Shown: in pieces, positions 30,125-38,031 of the stretch
Layout: every line of letters begins with the position of its first letter
Numbering within the stretch: the first letter of the stretch is position 1
NCBI GenBank assembly: GCA_937942365.1
Contig: CALDFB010000170.1
Coordinates: 1-50,135, forward strand
DNA: 50,135 bases
DNA from: an uncultured Marinicella sp.
GTDB taxonomy: Bacteria > Pseudomonadota > Gammaproteobacteria > Xanthomonadales > Marinicellaceae
Reading direction: 5' to 3'
The notes under the pieces: generated by a model
What the model saw: only the letters and a program-made list of their open reading frames with translations
Told to the model about the DNA's origin: nothing
Databases searched by the model: none
Position numbers and translations under genes: made by a program

Positions 30125-30719
30125 GTTTAATTAACTCCCTTCCGAATGAACCTGATTTTTCAGGATGAAACTGAAAACCATAAAGATTTCCTCTTTGCAC
30201 TGCAGCACAAAAGCTGCTGCCATAGTTAACCTTTGATGTACCGAAATGACATTCACTGATCGCATATGAGTTAACAAAATAAGCATACTGATCTTTCATG
30301 GTCAGCTTGTAAGAATCCAATTTAGCCCAACCTACCATGGGTGTTTTGGGGTGTGACAGTTTTTGACAACGACCTTTGAATAATCCCAAGCCATTGGTTT
30401 CAGGATCTTCTTCACTGCCTTCAAACAGCACTTGCATACCCACACAAATACCGACCAAACGTTTACCATTGCGTACCCATTCTTGTAAAAACTCGCGCCA
30501 ACCTGTGTCATTAATCTGTTGCATCACATAAGCGAAGCGACCTTGTCCAGGCATCACCAAGACATCACAAGTCGTTAATAAATCATCATTGGGCTTCTTA
30601 ACTGTGGTTAATGAAAAGCCTGCCGTTTTGATCGCAGTTTCTAAACTGAGTAAATTACCCGAGTTCAAATCGATCACTGCCACTTGAGAAGCCCTGGTAT
30701 TATTCAATGCTAGACTCAT
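30111..30719 (-). CDS. hisH: Imidazole glycerol phosphate synthase glutamine amidotransferase subunit
   Basis: VMPGQGRFAYVMQQI, GICVGMQVLFEGSEE, FQFHPEKSGSFG (class I GATase). Confidence 0.96.
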   Translation of the reverse strand: MSLALNNTRASQVAVIDLNSGNLLSLETAIKTAGFSLTTVKKPNDDLLTTCDVLVMPGQGRFAYVMQQINDTGWREFLQEWVRNGKRLVGICVGMQVLFEGSEEDPETNGLGLFKGRCQKLSHPKTPMVGWAKLDSYKLTMKDQYAYFVNSYAISECHFGTSKVNYGSSFCAAVQRGNLYGFQFHPEKSGSFGRELIKHVCQ

Positions 30720-31294
30720 AACACACCTTTGGTTGAACGCATGCCTGCCACTGGCTGCAAAGCCTCTTTCAGCGCGTAGGCCAAAGCTTTGAAAGCCCCT
30801 TCTATTAAATGGTGATTATTACGAAAATATTGATTTTTAAGGTGTAAACAAATTTTACTGTTGATGGCTAAAGTGTAGAAAAAATGTTCCCACATTTCGG
30901 TATTGATGCCGCCTAATTGAGCTTGGGAGAAAGGCAAATCAATCACTGCATAAGGTCGCCCACATAAATCCACTGCACATAGAGTTAATGCCTCATCCAT
31001 AGGTAAAAACCGCTGCCCATAACGTTGATTAGGCTTAGCTGCTTGCCAAGCTTCATACAGTGCATCGCCCAAACATATCGCCACATCTTCAATACCATGG
31101 TGATCATCTACTTCTAAATCAGCGGTGACTTGCAAATTTAATGACCAACCAGCATGAGAAGCCAATTGGTCTAACATGTGGTCAAAAAAAGGCAAGCCTG
31201 TGCTGATGTTTTTTTCTATAGCGTCGAGATTGGCATTGATGTCTAATGACAACTCTATTTGTGTTTCTTTGGTGGCTCTGGATACTTTAATCAT
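30716..31294 (-). CDS. hisB: Imidazoleglycerol-phosphate dehydratase (monofunctional)
   Basis: STGLPFFDHMLDQLASHAGW, DDHHGIEDVAICLGDAL, EHFFYTLAINSKICLHL; no N-terminal phosphatase domain. Confidence 0.97.
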   Translation of the reverse strand: MIKVSRATKETQIELSLDINANLDAIEKNISTGLPFFDHMLDQLASHAGWSLNLQVTADLEVDDHHGIEDVAICLGDALYEAWQAAKPNQRYGQRFLPMDEALTLCAVDLCGRPYAVIDLPFSQAQLGGINTEMWEHFFYTLAINSKICLHLKNQYFRNNHHLIEGAFKALAYALKEALQPVAGMRSTKGVL

Positions 31295-32925
31295 AATAAA
31301 GTCTCTAATTGGTTGATGTTTTCAAGGACCACATCGGCCCCAGCTCGATATAGATTCTCTGTGGCTTCTGGTGTCTTGGCTCCAATACCAATACACAGAC
31401 AACCTGCTTGAGTACCTGCTTGCATGTCGTCTACGGTGTCACCACAAAACCAAACTCTTTCAATGTGATTATTTCGCATGATGCTTAACAGGCCCTCTGG
31501 GTCAGGTTTTTGTTGCTGTACATCATCGGCACTGATGATGTATGTGGGCTTGATGTTGAGTTGTTTGACGCCTTGTTCAGCTTCTTTTCTTGGTCGCCCA
31601 GTTACAATGGCTGAAGTTATCCTCGCATTGAACACTTGTTGTTTCAAAGAGGCTGATATTAAATCACTTTCAGCCATCACCAAACCTGCTTGACTCCCTT
31701 CACCTTGATACAATTTCTGAAAGGTTTCAACAACCGTTTCATAGGATAAGTCATCGCGATGTTGTTTAATCAACTCTGCGGCCAATACCCAATCGTTGTT
31801 GAAACCGCCTTTTGCCCTAACACGCTCAATATCCGATTGTTCAACTATCTGGCCAGTCAAAACAGATACAGTCTGGATGATACACTGGTCGTAACTTTGT
31901 GACGTATCAATCAGTACACCATCCATATCAAAGGCCAACAATTGTGGCGCTAATATCAGTTGTAATGCTTGGGTGAATTCAGCCATGTTTTCAGGAATCG
32001 TCAGCCGCACTGCAGCTGGCAAACCACCCAACTCAGTCTTGATTTGAATGCCGTGTTTAGCCATGACTTGTTTGAATAAGGCTTTTTTCTCATCAGTGGT
32101 TTCAAACAGCACAAAATTACCCCGGCTGGCACAAGTCTTGATGCCGTGATTTTCCAATAACTCAATCACACTTTCACGATTTTCAGCAATCTTCAGACAG
32201 TATGCTTTGATTTCATCTCGGGCCTGCCATGCTGCTGTTGCTAATTGTAAGTTGGCTCTGGAAACATTAAAAGGCATGGCAATCTTACGGAATTTATCAA
32301 CCATTTCTGGTTGACCAAAAATATAACCAATCCGAGCACCCGCCAGTCCAAAAGCTTTGGAGAATGTTCGCAACGTCACCAAGTTGGAAAAAGCGGCATA
32401 ATCGATCGACTGATCTTCAACTGCAAATTCAACATAGGCTTCATCCAGAAAAACCCAAGCGCCTTTGGCCGCTGCGGAGCGGATCAAGTCAAGCAACACA
32501 TCTACCGGCAAATACTCGCCAGTGGGATTATTGGGTCGAGTTAAAATCACCCATTGATTGGCAGTCATTTGTGATTTTAAAGCTGCCACATCAATGGTTA
32601 AATCATCACATGCTGGAGTAAAAATGGTTTCGTTCTGCCATACTTTTTGGTTATGCGTGTATTGACTGAAACAAGGTTCTGGTACCAACAATGATTCATC
32701 ATTGAGTTTGCAATTCTTATACAGCAACTCAATGCTTTCATCCCCACCATTGGTTAACATCACCGAACCCTTGACCAACCCTAAGTCTTCAGCCATTTGG
32801 CTCTCAAGTTCTGCACGGTTTGGGTAACACCACAGTTGATCGGTGTTTAATTCAAACGACGCCAACCAAGCCGGCTTGGAATCAGCTCGCTCATTAAAAT
32901 CTAGTTTAAGGTTTGGTTGACTCAT
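31291..32925 (-). CDS. Fusion: histidinol-phosphate aminotransferase (HisC) + HAD-superfamily phosphatase
   Basis: HisC part (LDFNERADSKPAWL, LTRPNNPTGEYLP, VTLRTFSKAFGLAGARIGY); from about 31945 down to 31291 a HAD domain with FDMDGVLIDTS, IVTGRPRKEAEQ, QQQKPDPEGL, WFCGDTVDDMQAG. Confidence 0.93.
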   Translation of the reverse strand: MSQPNLKLDFNERADSKPAWLASFELNTDQLWCYPNRAELESQMAEDLGLVKGSVMLTNGGDESIELLYKNCKLNDESLLVPEPCFSQYTHNQKVWQNETIFTPACDDLTIDVAALKSQMTANQWVILTRPNNPTGEYLPVDVLLDLIRSAAAKGAWVFLDEAYVEFAVEDQSIDYAAFSNLVTLRTFSKAFGLAGARIGYIFGQPEMVDKFRKIAMPFNVSRANLQLATAAWQARDEIKAYCLKIAENRESVIELLENHGIKTCASRGNFVLFETTDEKKALFKQVMAKHGIQIKTELGGLPAAVRLTIPENMAEFTQALQLILAPQLLAFDMDGVLIDTSQSYDQCIIQTVSVLTGQIVEQSDIERVRAKGGFNNDWVLAAELIKQHRDDLSYETVVETFQKLYQGEGSQAGLVMAESDLISASLKQQVFNARITSAIVTGRPRKEAEQGVKQLNIKPTYIISADDVQQQKPDPEGLLSIMRNNHIERVWFCGDTVDDMQAGTQAGCLCIGIGAKTPEATENLYRAGADVVLENINQLETLL

Positions 32926-32928
32926 GAC

Positions 32929-33789
32929 TCAAATGACTTTTCTGATTGGTAATTCCAAGATATCAGTGGCACCGGCCTGTTTTAACTTGGGTATCAAATC
33001 TTTGGTTGCATTTTTTGGAATAGCCGCTCTAACTGAATAGGCTTCAGAATTGAATAACTGGCTGACTGTGGGTGATCGCATGGCTGGCAATAACGCCACC
33101 AGTTTCTCGATATTTTCACTTTGACAATTCATTTCTAACAGCACTCGCTTGCGGGCATTCATGACGCCATTGATCAACAACAGCATGTCATCTATTACGG
33201 CTTTTTTAAATGGGTCCTCTAATGCAGCTTTGTTGGCAAAAAACTGGGTGGCACTTTCATAAACCACATCACATATTTTTAAACGATTGGCTTTGATGGT
33301 ACTGCCGGTGCTGGTGTTATCGATCACCATATCTGCATCTTCCGGCGGAAACACTTCTGTGGCACCATAGGAACGAATGAGTCGGGCATCAAAGCCATTG
33401 TTATCCAAAAACTGTTGGGCCAAATTCATGTATTCGGTGGCCACGATAATCTTCCTGTTTTTTAAACGCTCATAGTCCCAGTCCTCGGGGATACAAGCCA
33501 CAATTTCAACCGGATTAAAACCCAAAGGTTTGATCACTTCTACATCAGCACCTTGTTCGGCAATCCAATCAAGGCCTGAAAAACCGATGTCATGTTGGCC
33601 CAATTCAACCAAAGAAGGAATGTTCTGTCCTTTCAGTAATTTAATTTCAAACCGGTCGTCTGAACAATTTGGGCGGTAGTTTCTTTCATCACCCATGATA
33701 TTGATACCAATATCGGACAACAACTTAAGTATTTCTATTTGTAACTTCCCTTTCGGGATGGCCATTTTAATTTTCATTTTCTGTTTCAC
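32929..33789 (-). CDS. hisG: ATP phosphoribosyltransferase, long form with C-terminal regulatory domain
   Basis: KMAIPKGKLQIEILKLLSDIGI, DIGFSGLDWIAEQ, VIDNTSTGSTIKANRLKI, C-terminal HisG_C-like SPTVSQLFNSEAYSVRAAIPKNATKDLIPKLKQAGATDILELPI. Confidence 0.95.
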   Translation of the reverse strand: MKQKMKIKMAIPKGKLQIEILKLLSDIGINIMGDERNYRPNCSDDRFEIKLLKGQNIPSLVELGQHDIGFSGLDWIAEQGADVEVIKPLGFNPVEIVACIPEDWDYERLKNRKIIVATEYMNLAQQFLDNNGFDARLIRSYGATEVFPPEDADMVIDNTSTGSTIKANRLKICDVVYESATQFFANKAALEDPFKKAVIDDMLLLINGVMNARKRVLLEMNCQSENIEKLVALLPAMRSPTVSQLFNSEAYSVRAAIPKNATKDLIPKLKQAGATDILELPIRKVI

Positions 33790-33808
33790 TGTTTAATTAG
33801 TTATGGGC

Positions 33809-33836
33809 AAAAAAAACCCCGTATTTTCAACGGGGC
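33809..33836 (-). terminator. Second his leader attenuator terminator
   Basis: Minus strand GCCCCGT-TGAAAAT-ACGGGG-TTTTTTTT: 6-bp GC stem followed by eight T. Confidence 0.85.
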
Positions 33837-33857
33837 TTCGTGAATATTATGCGAATA

Positions 33858-33926
33858 TCAGCAGCGCCGTCTCAATATGTCGGTTATATGATGGTGATTG
33901 CTGCTGTCGTATTTCAAATTAATCAT
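33858..33926 (-). CDS. Putative second his leader peptide MINLKYDSSNHHHITDILRRRC
   Basis: 22-codon ORF with three consecutive His codons (CAC CAT CAT), located between two terminators and upstream of hisG. No clear Shine-Dalgarno. Confidence 0.75.
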   Translation of the reverse strand: MINLKYDSSNHHHITDILRRRC

Positions 33927-33945
33927 TTTTATCAAATATATAGTC

Positions 33946-33979
33946 AAAAAAAAACCCCGTTTGCTCTAACGGGGTTTTT
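33946..33979 (-). terminator. First his leader attenuator terminator
   Basis: Minus strand AAAAACCCCGTT-AGAGCA-AACGGGGTTTTT plus TTTT: 12-bp stem, nine-T tract. Confidence 0.9.
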
Positions 33980-34004
33980 AAGAAATTTGTGTTTCAAATT
34001 GGCA

Positions 34005-34073
34005 CTAAGCCACCCCGTTGTCAATTAACGCATGGTGATGGATATGTGCAAATCTTGTATTCATGGTTGTCAT
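34005..34073 (-). CDS. hisL: Putative his leader peptide MTTMNTRFAHIHHHALIDNGVA (internal ATG at 34064 gives MNTRFAHIHHHALIDNGVA)
   Basis: Four His codons in five (CAT ATC CAT CAC CAT) immediately upstream of an attenuator-type terminator and the his operon. Confidence 0.82.
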   Translation of the reverse strand: MTTMNTRFAHIHHHALIDNGVA

Positions 34074-34100
34074 ATTAATTAGGTTTTAATTTTTTGTCAA
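34072..34100 (-). promoter_or_regulatory. Sigma70-type promoter of the his operon
   Basis: Minus strand TTGACA (34100-34095) - 17 nt - TAATAT (34077-34072). Confidence 0.75.
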
Positions 34101-34207
34101 CGAATTTTATTAAAGTAGTGACACAAACCTCCATTTTGATCTTTGAAATTGCTATTAAAACAATACAAATGTTATATTCAATTAAACCGTTATGAAAGAG
34201 GTGTTTA

Positions 34208-35740
34208 GTGACCAAAATAATTATGCTGTTGTTAAGTATCCATGCCATTGACATAGGCGCTGAAACAAAACCACTTCATGAGCAGGGTATACAGTCTTTA
34301 CATCATATGATGACTGCTGGAAGTTTATCTGCTGAAGAACTAACCCAGTATCACTTAGACAGAATCAAGCGCCTTGATCCAAAATTAAATGCCATCATCA
34401 GCTTAAATCCCGATGCCATTGAAGATGCCAAGCAGCTTGATGAACGCATAAAAAGTGGACAACTTTTGGGACCTTTACATGGCATACCGGTCGTGCTCAA
34501 AGACAACATAGAAACAAGCGGACCTATAGCAACTACAGCAGGCGCCTTGGTTTTAAAAAACAACATCACTGGTCGTGATGCTACCTTGGTTAAAAACCTC
34601 AGAGAGTCTGGTGCGGTGATTTTGGGTAAAGCCAACTTAAGTGAGTGGGCCAACTTTCGCTCTGAACGTTCCTCCAGTGGTTGGAGTGGCATCAAGGGAC
34701 AAACCAACAATCCTTACGATTTTTCTAGAAACCCATGTGGTTCAAGTTCAGGATCGGCAGTTGCCGCAGCAGCTGGGCTGGCAACACTTACCATCGGTAC
34801 AGAAACCAATGGTTCAATTGTCTGTCCAGCCAGTGCCAATGGTGTGGTGGGATTAAAGCCGACAGTTGGTTTAGTCAGCAGACACGGTATTATCCCGTTA
34901 TCACACAGCCAGGACACAGCAGGACCCATCACCCGAACGGTCAGTGATGCGGCTTTGATGCTGAGTGTTATTCAAGGTTTTGACGACAAAGATGCGATAA
35001 CTGATACAGGAAAAAAACACCAACAACGCGATTATTCACAAGCTTTGAAATTAAATGGGCTTCAAGGCAAGCGCATAGGCGTTTTGAGAAGTGCTGCTGG
35101 GTTTCACTCTGAAGTAGATAAATTATTGGAATCCGCAATAAACGACTTCAAAGCTGCGGGTGCAATCATCATCGATGACCTCGAATGGCAGGCACCAGAT
35201 GGATTCTGGAGTGCCAGTTATGATGTTTTGCTGTATGAATTCAAACATGACCTTAATCAGTATTTAGCAGCTTTACCCAATGAACTGTCAGCACTGTCAC
35301 TTAAAAAAATAATCGCATACAACACCGCCAATAAAGCCCAGTCAATGCCCTGGTTTGACCAAGAAATTCTTGACAAAGCACAAGCCAAAAAAGGTTTAAA
35401 AGATGAGACTTATTTGAACGCATTGAAAAAAGTTCAGCAAGCCACCAGAACGGATGGTATTGATGTCCTGTTAGAAAAACATCAACTGGACGCCATCATT
35501 GCACCAACTGGTAGCCCGGCTTGGCAAACTGATTTAATCAATGGTGATCATTTTATCGGCTCATCATCTTCCTTGGCTGCCATTTCTGGTTACCCCAATA
35601 TCACCCTGCCGATGGGTTATGTGCATCACTTGCCCGTAGGACTGTCTATTTTTTCTGGTGCTTATCAAGAACCTACAATCATTGAAATTGCTTTTGCATA
35701 TGAACAAAAAACCAAGCACAGGAAACCACCTTTGGATTAA
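34208..35740 (+). CDS. Secreted amidase (amidase signature family)
   Basis: GPLHGIPVVLKDNIETSGPIATTAGALVL, NPCGSSSGSAVAAAAGLATLTIGTETNGSIVCPASANGVVGLKPTVGLVSRHGI; GTG start with GAAAGAGG RBS. Confidence 0.93.
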   Translation: MTKIIMLLLSIHAIDIGAETKPLHEQGIQSLHHMMTAGSLSAEELTQYHLDRIKRLDPKLNAIISLNPDAIEDAKQLDERIKSGQLLGPLHGIPVVLKDNIETSGPIATTAGALVLKNNITGRDATLVKNLRESGAVILGKANLSEWANFRSERSSSGWSGIKGQTNNPYDFSRNPCGSSSGSAVAAAAGLATLTIGTETNGSIVCPASANGVVGLKPTVGLVSRHGIIPLSHSQDTAGPITRTVSDAALMLSVIQGFDDKDAITDTGKKHQQRDYSQALKLNGLQGKRIGVLRSAAGFHSEVDKLLESAINDFKAAGAIIIDDLEWQAPDGFWSASYDVLLYEFKHDLNQYLAALPNELSALSLKKIIAYNTANKAQSMPWFDQEILDKAQAKKGLKDETYLNALKKVQQATRTDGIDVLLEKHQLDAIIAPTGSPAWQTDLINGDHFIGSSSSLAAISGYPNITLPMGYVHHLPVGLSIFSGAYQEPTIIEIAFAYEQKTKHRKPPLD

Positions 35741-35763
35741 GGAACTGTAGATTTTAGTGACTT

Positions 35764-36243
35764 ATGATGATTTATCAGCGCTTTCTTAACAAAAGAATTT
35801 TCTACTTTATGCTCATGTTAATGTGCCTGGTTGCTTGTGGACCCAAAACCAAACCTATCATTCATTCGTCGGTTTTAAGCAAATTATATGAACGTTATGA
35901 GCGATGGCAAGGGACACCTTATCAATTGGGAGGTGTGAGCAAACAGGGCGTCGACTGCTCAGGGTTTGTGATGGTCGCTTTTGACGAAACATTTGGCATT
36001 CAACTGCCTCGTACAACTGCAAGCCAAGCACAACTCAATGAGATGGTATCTAAGCAAAACTTAAAAGCTGGAGATTTGGTGTTTTTTAAAATTTCTGGCC
36101 AAGGCAAGCTTTATCATGTAGGCATCTATTTAGAAAACGGACACTTTTTACATGCCTCTACCAGTCAAGGTGTGATCATCTCTGACATGACAAATACATA
36201 TTGGCAAGATAATTACTGGAAATCGGTTCGAATCATAAAATAG
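35764..36243 (+). CDS. NlpC/P60 family lipoprotein (cell wall endopeptidase)
   Basis: Lipobox LVAC; YERWQGTPYQLGGVSKQGVDCSGFVMVAFDETFGIQLPRTTASQ; KAGDLVFFKISGQGKLYHVGIYLENGHFLHAS. Confidence 0.93.
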   Translation: MMIYQRFLNKRIFYFMLMLMCLVACGPKTKPIIHSSVLSKLYERYERWQGTPYQLGGVSKQGVDCSGFVMVAFDETFGIQLPRTTASQAQLNEMVSKQNLKAGDLVFFKISGQGKLYHVGIYLENGHFLHASTSQGVIISDMTNTYWQDNYWKSVRIIK

Positions 36244-36674
36244 TTTGAACCGTACTCAATACAGAAGTACTTAACCCTAATTCCAAAATGAAATAATTCA
36301 GTAATGTGAGCAAAAATCAATCACTTAAAATGCATAACATCCTCTTTTGAAATAACATTCATCTCAGATCAGGGGTCATAAACTCATCAGCTATCAATAT
36401 CAGTTCACAACACACAAATTTTATGTGCAATTGTAGTTATGAACTTGTTTTAAAGTTGATAATAACTCTATTTATCAGAAACTTAAATCGACAATTCATG
36501 TTAAATTCATGAAATAATCACCTTCTTTCATAATTTTTTTATGTTTTTTTCAGGACTGAAAAGCACAATTCATTTATATTTCAAAGCCAATTTAGGCGCT
36601 TATTCAAATATTTTCAGTAAGTCCATTTGACAAGTTTTTTTAAATGATTGAGAACAGAAAGAGGGATACATACC

Positions 36675-37019
36675 ATGATTTATCAATTTAAAGATTTCGT
36701 ATTTAACACCAAAAAAAGAACGCTTTACAAAGCAGGTTTAACTTATTTACTGACGCCAAAATTGTATAGGCTGATGTTATTGTTTATGGAAGCTAACGGT
36801 AGTCTGGTCAGCAAAGGCTTGATCACTCAGAAAGTTTGGCGTGGCCAAATTGTCTGTGAAACCACATTGTATAAGCTTATTCAAAGATTGAGAATGTTGG
36901 TTGGTGACGATGGTGAAAAACAGACAATGATCAAAACCATTCGTGGGGAAGGGTATTTATTGAGCTTCAAATGTAAGAAAGTTGGCATATGGGGTCAATT
37001 GATCAGAAGAATTGCTTAA
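36675..37019 (+). CDS. Stand-alone OmpR/PhoB-type winged-helix DNA-binding protein, copy 1
   Basis: MIYQFKDFVFNTKKRTLYKAGLTYLLTPKLYRLMLLFMEANGSLVSKGLITQKVWRGQIVCETTLYKLIQRLRMLVGDDGEKQTMIKTIRGEGYLL; no receiver, TM or sensor domain. Confidence 0.8.
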   Translation: MIYQFKDFVFNTKKRTLYKAGLTYLLTPKLYRLMLLFMEANGSLVSKGLITQKVWRGQIVCETTLYKLIQRLRMLVGDDGEKQTMIKTIRGEGYLLSFKCKKVGIWGQLIRRIA

Positions 37020-37032
37020 TTACCTGTTGAAA

Positions 37033-37061
37033 AAGCCAAGTACCAAACAGGTACTTGGCTT
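37033..37061 (+). terminator. Hairpin downstream of wHTH copy 1
   Basis: AAGCCAAGTACC-AAACA-GGTACTTGGCTT perfect 12-bp stem; no strong T-run. Confidence 0.5.
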
Positions 37062-37072
37062 ATGTAAGGCAT

Positions 37073-37110
37073 CCAATTATGGAAATTCTGGCATATGACC
37101 ATCACTTTCT
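37073..37110 (-). pseudogene. Short remnant resembling the 3' end of the 38032-38784 gene
   Basis: CCAATTATGGAAATTCTGGCATatgACCATCACTTTCT vs CCAATTACGGAAATTCAGGCATCCAACGATCACCGTTTCC at 38028-38066, each just downstream of a wHTH copy. Confidence 0.5.
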
Positions 37111-37360
37111 AATTAACCATAAAAAGTCACTATGAAACTGAATAAATCAGTGGGTAGTGGTCCACTTATTCAAGGGACTAAGAATTAAGAAATTACCCAT
37201 GGAGCACAGAGGAAAAAACCCCAACCCCAATTGAAAAGGATTCCTGATCTCTCCGCCTTCGGCATGTCAATATCACTTCTTGTGCTTCTTCCAACAAAAG
37301 TAGGCCCATTAAGAGAATCGCCATATTACCATCGGATGGCCTAACGGCTCGTCCCTGGCC

Positions 37361-37391
37361 CTCAGAATGACGCCTTCTTTGTCACCCTGAG
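37361..37391. repeat. Intergenic imperfect inverted repeat of dispersed-repeat type
   Basis: CTCAGAATGAC-GCCTTCTTT-GTCACCCTGAG, in a stretch (CCCTGAGCGAGTCGTAAGGAC...) resembling GTCACCCTGAGC..GTCGAAGG repeats seen in many bacterial genomes. Confidence 0.4.
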
Positions 37392-37584
37392 CGAGTCGTA
37401 AGGACCTCGCAAAGCTGGATGGGTGTTTTAATTCGAAACCATATTAGCCAGCGGGTGGATACAAAAAGTACAAAATTATAAAAATAAATGTCTATAAAGC
37501 GAAATACATCTCGCTATTCAATATGAAGCAAAACAAAAACATAGGTTTTTTGTGAGTTAATTTTAAACAGAAGAGAGGTGTTTT

Positions 37585-37929
37585 ATGATATATAAATTCA
37601 AAGGTTTCATTTTTAATACAAAAAAAAGAACGCTTAAAAAACAAAATTTAACTCACATCCTAACACCCAAAGCTTATAAGCTGTTGTTATTGTTTATTCA
37701 AGCTAATGGTAGCCTAGTCAGTAAAGACATGATCATTCAGAAAGTTTGGCGTGGCCAAATTGTTTGTGAAGCCACGTTGTATAAGCTTATTCAAAGACTC
37801 AGAAAATTGATGGGAGATGATGGTGACAAGCAATCTGTCATTAAAACCATACATGGTGAAGGATATTTATTGGTTTTCGAGTTTAAGAAAGTCGGTATAT
37901 GGGGCCAATTAATCAGAAAAATGGCTTGA
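37585..37929 (+). CDS. Stand-alone OmpR/PhoB-type winged-helix DNA-binding protein, copy 2 (paralogue)
   Basis: MIYKFKGFIFNTKKRTLKKQNLTHILTPKAYKLLLLFIQANGSLVSKDMIIQKVWRGQIVCEATLYKLIQRLRKLMGDDGDKQSVIKTIHGEGYLL; AGAGAGG RBS. Confidence 0.8.
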   Translation: MIYKFKGFIFNTKKRTLKKQNLTHILTPKAYKLLLLFIQANGSLVSKDMIIQKVWRGQIVCEATLYKLIQRLRKLMGDDGDKQSVIKTIHGEGYLLVFEFKKVGIWGQLIRKMA

Positions 37930-37938
37930 GTTTCCTTA

Positions 37939-37978
37939 AAAATAAGCCAAGTGTTTTTTATTACGCTTGGCTTATTTT
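37939..37978. terminator. Bidirectional terminator-like hairpin downstream of wHTH copy 2
   Basis: AAAATAAGCCAAG ... CTTGGCTTATTTT perfect 13-bp stem; shares AAGCCAAG/CTTGGCTT core with the hairpin at 37033. Confidence 0.6.
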
Positions 37979-38031
37979 AGACTTTTCAACCTTATTCACG
38001 AATCATGTAAAGGTTTCAATCAGTATTCCAA

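Noticed and set aside
30716-31294. hisB as a truncated pseudogene because it lacks the phosphatase domain
   Set aside because: Monofunctional IGP dehydratase is the common bacterial form; the domain is complete.
33927-33960. Separate promoter for the second his leader (TTGACT / TATATT)
   Set aside because: Hexamers are not at workable spacing (the TTGACT and TATATT nearly abut), so I do not call a promoter; serial readthrough is preferred.
33840-34028. Plus-strand 62-aa ORF across the his leader
   Set aside because: It runs through both terminator stems of the opposite strand; the minus-strand leader interpretation explains the sequence better.
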